In this document: piece by piece, positions 17,513 through 24,478 of the stretch
Layout of the letters: every line of letters starts with the position of its first letter
Numbering within the stretch: position 1 is the stretch's first letter
Origin: an uncultured Leptotrichia sp.
GTDB taxonomy: Bacteria; Fusobacteriota; Fusobacteriia; Fusobacteriales; Leptotrichiaceae
Assembly: GCA_937925095.1 (NCBI GenBank)
Contig: CALEXX010000010.1
Span: forward strand, 1-64,000
DNA: 64,000 nucleotides
Direction of reading: 5' to 3'
Translations under genes and position numbers: made by a program
The notes under the pieces: generated by a model
Database searches by the model: none
Told to the model about the DNA's origin: nothing
What the model saw: only the letters and a program-made list of their open reading frames with translations

Positions 17513-17902
17513 ATGAATAATCAATTAGAAGAAAACAAGTCAAATGCTATAGCATTTTATCAGATGATATTTGATGGAGAACCTGAAAAAGCAATAGAAC
17601 TATATGTCGGAGATGAATATAGACAGCATAATCCTATGGTTGCAGATGGAAAATCAGGTGTAATAGAGTATTTTACTAGAATGAAAAAAGAATATCCTGT
17701 AAAAGAAGTAAAATTTGTTCGTGCGATAGCACAGGGGAATCTAGTTGCTTTACATACTCATCAGATTTGGGGTGAACCAGATAATAAGGAATACGTTACA
17801 ATGGATTTTTTCCGTTTTGATGAGAATAATAAAATTGTTGAGCATTGGGATTCTATACAGGAAGTTATAAAGGATACAAAATCTGGAAGAACAATGTATT
17901 AA
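17513..17902 (+). CDS. SnoaL-like / NTF2-fold protein
   Basis: A 129-residue cone-shaped alpha+beta barrel protein of the SnoaL-like group (COG4922 type). Recognisable pieces are the N-terminal helices leading into GDEYRQHNPMVADGKSGVIEYF, the strand LVALHTHQIWG, and the closing FFRFDENNKIVEHWDSIQEV. The conserved histidines and aspartate in QHNP, HTHQ and EHWD line the pocket where the polyketide cyclase and aldol-like members act. Its substrate is unknown and its neighbours give no pathway. The start is unambiguous, behind AAGGAGGAATT. It is a single-gene unit, convergent with the transketolase operon. Confidence 0.85.
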   Translation: MNNQLEENKSNAIAFYQMIFDGEPEKAIELYVGDEYRQHNPMVADGKSGVIEYFTRMKKEYPVKEVKFVRAIAQGNLVALHTHQIWGEPDNKEYVTMDFFRFDENNKIVEHWDSIQEVIKDTKSGRTMY

Positions 17903-17932
17903 AAAAACAGGAAAAATATAAATATACTATAT

Positions 17933-17976
17933 AAAAACTGCACCTTCAGTCTTGTATCCAAGATTTTGGGTGCAGT
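17933..17976 (-). terminator. terminator of the PTS-transketolase operon
   Basis: ACTGCACC (17937-17944) pairs perfectly with GGTGCAGT (17969-17976), with an inner TCTTG/CAAGA stem. Read on the minus strand it runs into TTTTTATA. It lies 34 bases beyond the transketolase stop. Confidence 0.85.
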
Positions 17977-18009
17977 ATAAACCGATATTTTTTCTGTTAC
18001 AATTTTATC

Positions 18010-18972
18010 CTAATCCTTTAGTAATTCTAATGCTGCTTTATAAATATGTTCTGCTGTCAGTTCATATTCATTCATTAAAAATTCCAATGTTCCAACTTGA
18101 CCGTATCTTTCTTTTATTCCGATTCTTCTTAATTTTGCATTTCCATTTTCTGCGATTACTTCAGCAACTGCACTTCCTAATCCATTGTGAATACTGTGAT
18201 TTTCACAAGTCACTATTTTCCCTGTTTTTTGTGCATATTTTTCAATCAATTCCTTATCTATTGGATTTAAAGTAAACATGTCAATTACAGCAGCACTTTT
18301 ACCTTCTTTTTCTAAAATTTCTGCTGCCTTCAAGGCTTCTGATACCATAATTCCATTAGCAATTAAAGTAATATCTGAACCATCTTTCAATAAGTTACCT
18401 TTCCCTATTTCAAATGTTGAACCTTTCTCATAAATAGTTACTGCATTTTTTCTAATTGTTCTAATCCAATAGAAACCATCTTTTATAGCTAGCTGTTCAA
18501 GAATATTTTCAAACATTACAGCATCTGTCATTTCCATCACAACAGTGTCAGCAAGCCCCCTCATGATTCCCATATCTTCAAAGGACATGTGAGTTCCTCC
18601 ATTGTGAACAGCAGTTACTCCTGCATCAGAAGCAATTATTTTAATATTGTTTTTTTGATATGCTCCTGACATAAACAACTGATCAAAACATCTTCTACTT
18701 GCAAATGCTGTAAAAGTGTGTGCAAACGGATATTTCCCGGCAATAGACATTCCTGCCGCAACACCTACCATATTGGCTTCCATTATACCGCAGTTTATAA
18801 CTCTTTCAGGGTATTTATCCTGCACCTTGTTAGTTGTAATCGCATTCATCAGATCAGCTTCCAGTGCTATAATTTCACTATGTTTTTCCATTAATTCAGC
18901 AAGTTTGGAAGAATAAACTTTTCTCATTTCCACTTCATCTTTTTTTGGAGTTCCATTATAAAGATTTAACAT
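18010..18972 (-). CDS. transketolase, C-terminal half (split enzyme)
   Basis: A 320-residue subunit carrying the pyrimidine-binding and C-terminal domains of transketolase. RVINCGIMEANMVGVAAGM holds the conserved glutamate that activates thiamine diphosphate, followed by YPFAHTFTAFASRRCFDQL and the C-terminal region (ITLIANGIMVSEALKAAEIL). Archaea and many anaerobes split transketolase at this domain boundary. The gene directly abuts the N-terminal half (TAA then ATG, no gap), ensuring equal synthesis. In this operon it should convert ketopentose phosphates produced from the sugar imported by the adjacent PTS. Cytosolic; the active enzyme is expected to be a heterotetramer. Confidence 0.93.
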   Translation of the reverse strand: MLNLYNGTPKKDEVEMRKVYSSKLAELMEKHSEIIALEADLMNAITTNKVQDKYPERVINCGIMEANMVGVAAGMSIAGKYPFAHTFTAFASRRCFDQLFMSGAYQKNNIKIIASDAGVTAVHNGGTHMSFEDMGIMRGLADTVVMEMTDAVMFENILEQLAIKDGFYWIRTIRKNAVTIYEKGSTFEIGKGNLLKDGSDITLIANGIMVSEALKAAEILEKEGKSAAVIDMFTLNPIDKELIEKYAQKTGKIVTCENHSIHNGLGSAVAEVIAENGNAKLRRIGIKERYGQVGTLEFLMNEYELTAEHIYKAALELLKD

Positions 18973-19821
18973 TTATTCCACCTCGCTTTCCAAAGCTTTT
19001 ATTGACTTTTCAATTTCCTGCTTTAACTCATCAGTTAATCTTAAGTGATGAGAATTTTCCATTTTTTCAATGTATTCAACACCTTGTCCTTTTAATGTAT
19101 CAAGTACTACAAATAATGGTTTTTCATCATTTTTACGTGGCTCTTTTAAAATTTCATACATTTTCTGTATGTCATCTCCTTTTATAGTAACCACATCAAA
19201 ACCAAATGATTTCATTTTTTCTTCAAAAGAAAATGGTTTAATTATTTCTTCTAAAGTTCCATCTAATTGCTGTTTATTGTAGTCTAAAAATACAGTTAAA
19301 TTATTTAATTTATGATGAGCAATAAATTGGAATGCTTCCCAGCACTGTCCTTCATTTATTTCTCCATCACCTATAATACAAAACACTCTGTTACTTTTTT
19401 TATCTATCTGCAATGCTTTTGCAATTCCTGTAGCAATTGAAATTCCTTGTCCTAGAGATCCTGTTGTGGCGTCAACTCCTTTAGTTCGGAGTCTATCCGG
19501 ATGACTTGGTAAATTTGTTCCATTTTTATTTAATGTATAAATTTCTTCAAGTGGAAAGAATTCCTTTAATGCCAAAGTTGCATATAATGCAGGCCCTGCA
19601 TGTCCTTTTGACAGAACAAAATAATCTCTGTCTTCCCAATGTGGATTTTTAGGATCTATATTCATGATTCCACCATACAGTACCGCCAATGTTTCAACGA
19701 TTGACAAACTTCCCCCATAATGTCCAAATCCTAGATTAGTAAGGGATTTCAATGTATTTATTCTAATATTGGTGGCTAATTTTTTTATTTCTTTCACTTT
19801 TTCATTATAATCACTATTCAC
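18973..19821 (-). CDS. transketolase, N-terminal half (split enzyme)
   Basis: A 282-residue diphosphate-binding half of transketolase. Typical motifs: GHYGGSLSIVETLAVLYGG, YFVLSKGHAGPALYATLAL, the thiamine diphosphate and Mg2+ motif GDGEINEGQCWEAF with its partner asparagine in FLDYNKQQLDG, and ATTGSLGQGISIATGIA. The start is GTG at 19821, seven bases after AAGGAGCC. It is the fifth gene of the PTS operon, 51 bases after the IIC gene. Together with the next gene it reconstitutes a full-length enzyme. 1-deoxyxylulose-5-phosphate synthase is excluded by length and motifs. Confidence 0.93.
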   Translation of the reverse strand: MNSDYNEKVKEIKKLATNIRINTLKSLTNLGFGHYGGSLSIVETLAVLYGGIMNIDPKNPHWEDRDYFVLSKGHAGPALYATLALKEFFPLEEIYTLNKNGTNLPSHPDRLRTKGVDATTGSLGQGISIATGIAKALQIDKKSNRVFCIIGDGEINEGQCWEAFQFIAHHKLNNLTVFLDYNKQQLDGTLEEIIKPFSFEEKMKSFGFDVVTIKGDDIQKMYEILKEPRKNDEKPLFVVLDTLKGQGVEYIEKMENSHHLRLTDELKQEIEKSIKALESEVE

Positions 19822-19872
19822 TTTTGGCTCCTTCCAAATGATAGTTAACTTTTATTCAATTTCAACAATGAT

Positions 19873-21222
19873 TTATTCTGATTTTTTTGAAGGTACAAAT
19901 CCAAATGCTACTAAAACAGCAGTTATTCCAATAATTATTCCAGAAACTACCATTGGAGATACGTGTTTTGCCATATTTCCCAATACAATTCCAACTGTTA
20001 CGAAGTCTGCATCAGAGAATGTAGTATTTGCAAATCCTAAATTTCCTAATACCGGTAATAAGATTACAGGTAGGAATGTTAATAATAATCCATTTGCAAA
20101 AGCTCCAATTGAAGCTCCTCTTCTTCCACCAGTAGCATTTCCAAATACACCCGCTGTCGCTCCACAGAAGAAGTGAGGTACTACTCCTGGTAAAATAAGT
20201 GTCCATTTTAACATACCAAGCATAAATAATCCAACAATTCCTCCTAAAAAGCTACATAAGAATCCTATTAATACAGCATTTGGTGCATAAGGGAATACGA
20301 TTGGGCAATCTAATGCAGGTTTTGCGTTTGGTACAAGTTTTTCAGAGAATCCTACAAAGGCTGGAACTATTTCTGCAAGAACAAGTCTAACTCCTGATAG
20401 GATAATATAAACTCCTGCCGCAAATGTTATAGCCTGAATAACTGCAAATACTAAGTAGTTATCTCCACCACTTAATTCAGTTTCAACATATTCTTTTCCT
20501 GCAACTAATGCCAATATCAAGTAAATTATCATCATTGTCAATGAAATTGAAATTGAGCTGTCTCTTAAAAAACTTAAATTTTTAGGTAATTTCATTTCTT
20601 CAGTTGATTTTGAACCTTTTCCAACTAAAGATCCTACAAATCCTGATAAAACATATCCTATTGTACTGAAATGACCAAATCCAACATCATCACTTCCAGT
20701 AATTTTTCTAACGTAAGGTTGTGCCAAAGCAGGGAATATTGCCATTACAAGTCCTAGTGTCAATGAACCGATGATTATTAATAAAGGTCCTTCAAATCCC
20801 CCAACTTTTAATATTATTCCAATCATACATGCCATATATAGAGTATGGTGTCCTGTCAGGAAAATATATTTTAACTTTGTAAATCTTGCTATAAAAATAT
20901 TCCAGAACATTCCAAGTGCCATTATCAGTGCTGTTACTGTCCCATATTCTTTTAATGCCAGTGAAACAATTGCTTCATTATTAGGCACTATTCCTTGAAC
21001 ATGGAATCCCTGTTCAAACATACCACCCATAGGTGCTAACGAACTTACAACAAGTCCTGCTCCTCCACCTAGTACTAAAAATCCTAAAATTGTTTTAATT
21101 GTACCTTTCACTATATCTGTACCAGGTTTTTTCTGAACTAATAACCCAATCATAGCTATTAATCCAACTAAAATTGATGGAACTTTTAAAATATCCACTA
21201 TAAGAGTTAATAAACTTTTCAT
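19873..21222 (-). CDS. PTS transporter IIC component, ascorbate (UlaA/SgaT) family
   Basis: A 449-residue integral membrane permease with about ten to twelve hydrophobic segments, of the UlaA/SgaT family that transports L-ascorbate and probably other acidic or pentose-like sugars with concomitant phosphorylation. Family-like stretches include LGGGAGLVVSSLAPMGGMFEQGF, HHTLYMACMIG, DDVGFGHFSTIGYVLSGFVG and GATAGVFGNATGGRRGA. IIA and IIB partners are encoded just upstream and a split transketolase just downstream. The ascorbate-6-phosphate breakdown genes (ulaG, D, E, F) are not in the window, so the substrate is open. Start behind CAGGAGGTC. Confidence 0.9.
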   Translation of the reverse strand: MKSLLTLIVDILKVPSILVGLIAMIGLLVQKKPGTDIVKGTIKTILGFLVLGGGAGLVVSSLAPMGGMFEQGFHVQGIVPNNEAIVSLALKEYGTVTALIMALGMFWNIFIARFTKLKYIFLTGHHTLYMACMIGIILKVGGFEGPLLIIIGSLTLGLVMAIFPALAQPYVRKITGSDDVGFGHFSTIGYVLSGFVGSLVGKGSKSTEEMKLPKNLSFLRDSSISISLTMMIIYLILALVAGKEYVETELSGGDNYLVFAVIQAITFAAGVYIILSGVRLVLAEIVPAFVGFSEKLVPNAKPALDCPIVFPYAPNAVLIGFLCSFLGGIVGLFMLGMLKWTLILPGVVPHFFCGATAGVFGNATGGRRGASIGAFANGLLLTFLPVILLPVLGNLGFANTTFSDADFVTVGIVLGNMAKHVSPMVVSGIIIGITAVLVAFGFVPSKKSE

Positions 21223-21255
21223 TTTGACCTCCTGAATTTTATTTAAATTTTATTT

Positions 21256-21525
21256 TTATTTTTTGAAATATTCTGTTAATTTTTCTTCCAGTTCAGGCAT
21301 ACTTATAATGCTGTCTAAAACAATTAATTTATCAGCTGGAACTGTTGCACTTTCTGCAATATCTTTTCCCATTACGAATACATCTGCCGCTCCAGGAAGT
21401 GCTGATGCCAAGTCAGAATGTTCAACTTCAGCTTCCACACCAATTTTCTTAAGAACCTTCTTAATGTTCATTTCCACCATAAAGCTGCTCCCTAATCCAG
21501 ATCCGCAAACTGCCATAATTTTCAT
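21256..21525 (-). CDS. PTS IIB component, ascorbate/lactose-like
   Basis: An 89-residue phosphocarrier. The phosphorylatable cysteine is in the N-terminal P-loop VCGSGLGSSFMVEM, followed by the helix-strand pattern of the IIB fold (VEAEVEHSDLASALPGAADVFVMG). Length matches UlaB/SgaB. It takes phosphate from the IIA protein encoded 42 bases upstream and passes it to the sugar held by the IIC permease. The start follows a strong TTAGGAGGAG site. Confidence 0.93.
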   Translation of the reverse strand: MKIMAVCGSGLGSSFMVEMNIKKVLKKIGVEAEVEHSDLASALPGAADVFVMGKDIAESATVPADKLIVLDSIISMPELEEKLTEYFKK

Positions 21526-21567
21526 AACTGTCTCCTCCTAATTTTTATATATTTTTTGTTTTTTAAT

Positions 21568-21999
21568 CTAATATTTTTTTATAATTTCCAATATTTCATC
21601 ATAATCTTTTGAATTTATAAGTTTTTCAATACTTTCATCATCCTGAAATAATTCCATTAACTGCATAAGAGTTTCCAAATGACTATTTGCATCCTTAGTT
21701 GCCAGCACAAATATCAGCTGAACTTTAGAATCCCCATAATACACAGGTTCGTTAAGTTTCAAAAGGCTGACTCCTGTTCCCAATGTTCCGTCTTCAGGTC
21801 TTGCATGCGGCATTGCCAAATTTTCTCTTAAAATAACGTAGAAACCTATTTTTTCAATGCTTTCTATCATAGCTTTAATATAATTTTCCGTTATTATATT
21901 TTTTTCCAGTAAAGGCTTTCCTGTAATTCTGACACTTTCTTTCCAGTCTGATACTGAATCCATTATTTGTATATTACCCTCAAGTATTTTTTCTAACAT
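21568..21999 (-). CDS. PTS IIA component, mannitol/fructose/ascorbate type
   Basis: A 143-residue phosphocarrier of the IIA-Mtl/Fru fold, related to UlaC. The active histidine lies in NLAMPHARPEDG; LIFVLATKDANSHLETLMQLMELFQDD is the conserved second half. HPr would phosphorylate it and it would pass phosphate to the small IIB protein next in the operon. It overlaps the end of the PRD regulator by 7 bases, with its own AAGGA site inside that gene. The regulator ends in a domain of the same fold, so the pair probably exchange phosphate signals or arose by duplication. Confidence 0.93.
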   Translation of the reverse strand: MLEKILEGNIQIMDSVSDWKESVRITGKPLLEKNIITENYIKAMIESIEKIGFYVILRENLAMPHARPEDGTLGTGVSLLKLNEPVYYGDSKVQLIFVLATKDANSHLETLMQLMELFQDDESIEKLINSKDYDEILEIIKKY

Positions 22000-24059
22000 A
22001 CGAGTTCCTTTCTGAAGTATTCTTCCAATTCTTTATAATCTATTATTTTTGATATTTTTTCAATAAAATTATATTTTGTAATTAATTCAAACAAGTCATT
22101 TAAAATACCTAAATGTTCTGTATTATTAGTAGTTGCAAAACTTAAGAATATATTTGCTCCTTTTCCATTTGGAAATAACACTTTTTCTTTTACAACTAAC
22201 AATGAAATTCCGGCTTTTAGAACATTTTCTGAAATAGGTGCATGCGGAATTGCCATTCCTTCCTCAATAACGATATATGCTCCATGTTTTTCAATCAATT
22301 TTATCATTTCCTCTATATAATCGTGCCTAATAACATTATTTTTTTCCAATATTTCTCCAGCTTTATTTATTGCTTCCTTCCAGTCTTTAACCTGATCTAC
22401 AAATTGGACATTATTTCTATTAAGCATTTCTTTTAAAATAATTCCTACTTCTGATAAATCATCAATTATTTTATTTTCCAGCTTATTTTTCAGTTCATTT
22501 ACAAGTTTATCCTTATCCTTTATAGTTACATTATTTTCTATTATATCCATTATTTGCTTCAAAGAAACTTTTGTTATATTTTTTCGTATCCCATATTTTG
22601 ATAAAAGAATAAAATCTTCCTCTTTAGGCAATGGATTTATTTTTACAACAGGAATGTCATAATTTTCTTCCAAATCAATAGTAGATAAAATTAAATCAAT
22701 ATTTGCATAATTAGGCATTGAAGTTTTTATCAGGTAGTATGGTAACACGTCTACAATATCCAAGTCATAGTTTTCCTTCAAGCTGTGTTCAAGTACCTTT
22801 GAGCTTCCATAACCTAATCCACAAATCAATATTACTTTTTTAGTTTTTCCGCAAGTATTTCTTTCAATGGAAGCCTTTATATGAAACCCCATAAGAGCGA
22901 TCTCATCTTCAGGAAACTTCACTTCAAAAAGCTCTTCAACTTCCTGTACAGCTTTATTTACCACATCTAAAATAGGATCTTTTTCTATAATCAGTTCCTG
23001 AAAAACTGAATTTGTAATTTGAATATTATTTTTAATCCTGTACATAGCAGGCTTTATATGATATAAAAGTCCATTATAAAGTATTTCATCACGTGTCAAG
23101 TCTGTTTTCACAATTTTACTTACTTTAGAAATCATCTTTTTTATAATTAGTTCCTCATTTATCCAACCTTCAAATGAATTATTTTTTAAACTGTTTATAT
23201 TTATTCCCATTATCAAGTCAGTTATTTCAAGTAACATTTCAGATTTTATTTCATTTTTATTCAGAATTTTTTGTAAAATCTTTTCAATTTTTTGATACTC
23301 TTCCGTATGAATTAAAAATTTCTTTGCAGTTAAATCCTTTTCATTTTCTTGAAATTTTTCAGAATTTAATAGAAGTAAAACATAAGAAAATATTTTATTG
23401 TAACTTTCTTCATTTATATTTAAAAACATTACCTTTTCAATTTCTACAATAAATTTTTTTGCATTTTCTATATTTTTTTGTTTAATATATTTGAAGAAAT
23501 AACGAAGAACCTGTGTTTTAACTATTTTTGAAGTTTTTTTATTATTAAGGAAATCAAATATCTTCTCTAAAAGTTCAATTTTCTTTATAAGAATTTCTTG
23601 AAAGTTGCCCTTAATACGATAACCTTTATTATTTTTATAAACTACTTCAATTCCCTGGTTTTTGTATTTTTCCGACATCTGCTTTAAATCTTTTTTTATC
23701 GTTGTTCTGGATATTTCAAGTTCATCACATACTTTTGTAATATTAAGCCCTTCTGTATCAAAAAATAATATTAACTTCAAAATAGTTATTCTATCTTTAA
23801 TAGATAATTTATGAATATTTTCCAAAATGTCAAACAGATTTTTGAAATCCTGATCAGTGTCAAGAGAAATACTATTTTTATCCTTTTCGGTAATTTTGTA
23901 ATCAAGTAATCGTAAAATGCTGTCAATATTATTAATATAATATCTGGCAGCCCGATCTGAAACACTATATTTCTCAGATATTAATTTGAAAGTATATTTT
24001 TTCCCTTTAATAAGATTATTTAATATCTCAGTTTCCCTGTAATTCAACATATTCTTCAC
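21993..24059 (-). CDS. PRD-containing BglG/MtlR-type transcriptional activator with EIIB and EIIA domains
   Basis: A 688-residue PTS-controlled regulator. Two helix-turn-helix regions occupy about 1-130 (FKLISEKYSVSDRAARYYIN and ITKVCDELEISRTTIKKDL). Two PTS regulation domains follow to about 405, with conserved histidines in LLYHIKPAMYRI and IALMGFHIKASIERN. Then comes an EIIB-Gat-like domain with cysteine in LICGLGYGSSKVLEHSL, and a C-terminal EIIA domain with histidine in GMAIPHAPISEN. This is the MtlR/LicR/ManR activator layout rather than an RNA-binding antiterminator. It is first in the operon, behind a promoter with two inverted repeats, and should activate the PTS-transketolase genes when the imported sugar drains phosphate from the PTS. 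Confidence 0.92.
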   Translation of the reverse strand: MKNMLNYRETEILNNLIKGKKYTFKLISEKYSVSDRAARYYINNIDSILRLLDYKITEKDKNSISLDTDQDFKNLFDILENIHKLSIKDRITILKLILFFDTEGLNITKVCDELEISRTTIKKDLKQMSEKYKNQGIEVVYKNNKGYRIKGNFQEILIKKIELLEKIFDFLNNKKTSKIVKTQVLRYFFKYIKQKNIENAKKFIVEIEKVMFLNINEESYNKIFSYVLLLLNSEKFQENEKDLTAKKFLIHTEEYQKIEKILQKILNKNEIKSEMLLEITDLIMGININSLKNNSFEGWINEELIIKKMISKVSKIVKTDLTRDEILYNGLLYHIKPAMYRIKNNIQITNSVFQELIIEKDPILDVVNKAVQEVEELFEVKFPEDEIALMGFHIKASIERNTCGKTKKVILICGLGYGSSKVLEHSLKENYDLDIVDVLPYYLIKTSMPNYANIDLILSTIDLEENYDIPVVKINPLPKEEDFILLSKYGIRKNITKVSLKQIMDIIENNVTIKDKDKLVNELKNKLENKIIDDLSEVGIILKEMLNRNNVQFVDQVKDWKEAINKAGEILEKNNVIRHDYIEEMIKLIEKHGAYIVIEEGMAIPHAPISENVLKAGISLLVVKEKVLFPNGKGANIFLSFATTNNTEHLGILNDLFELITKYNFIEKISKIIDYKELEEYFRKELVC

Positions 24060-24071
24060 CTTTCTATAATA

Positions 24072-24136
24072 ATGATACCTTAATAAATTGAAATAATCAA
24101 TTTAAATAACATTTCAAAGATATTTGAAAAAATGTT
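24072..24136 (-). promoter_or_regulatory. promoter and inverted repeats of the PRD regulator operon
   Basis: On the minus strand TTGATT (complement of 24095-24100), a 17-base spacer and TATCAT (complement of 24072-24077) form a promoter. A dyad AAATTGA/TCAATTT overlaps its -35 box. A second, longer dyad at 24108-24136 (TTTCAAA-N4-TTTGAAA flanked by AACATT and ATGTT) lies just upstream, a typical activator site. Autoregulation by the PRD protein is inferred. Confidence 0.6.
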
Positions 24137-24228
24137 ACCCCCCTTTTTTCTTTTCCTGTTTTTCTTAACTGGGAGGAATCCAGATAATATATTCATCCTT
24201 ATTTATGTGAAGATTCATAACAAAAAAA

Positions 24229-24448
24229 GAGGCTGTCTCAAAATTGAAAAAATACACAAAACATATTTATTCATTTACTAGAATTTCACTTATACAAAAC
24301 AGTCATTCATAAAGAAAAAGTCAAAATACACCTGAAAAATCAGGTTGTTGACTTTTTCTAAATTCATTTCCAGTTTTGCATTGTGAAATTCTAAATAATT
24401 CATAAATATAGTTTTTACAGTATTTTTTAATTTTTGAGACAGCTCCCT
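24229..24448. repeat. 220-bp MITE-like hairpin element with terminal inverted repeats
   Basis: The left end reads GAGGCTGTCTCAAAATTGAAAAA and the right end is its imperfect inverse (AATTTTTGAGACAGCTCCC). Nearly the whole interior also pairs: ACTAGAATTTCAC with GTGAAATTCTA, CAAAAC with GTTTTG, AAAGTCAA with TTGACTTT, and CCTGA with TCAGG at the tip. The right-hand 60 bases are homologous to the copy at 42390-42598. No open frame exists. It lies 31 bases after the leuS stop and may end that transcript. The gap from 24137 to 24228 shows nothing I can name. Confidence 0.8.
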
Positions 24449-24478
24449 TTCATTATTTAGTCAAATTAATAATTATTT

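Noticed and set aside
24229..24448. CRISPR array (Leptotrichia is known for Cas13a loci)
   Set aside because: One inverted-repeat element only; no regularly spaced direct repeats with unique spacers and no cas genes anywhere in the window.
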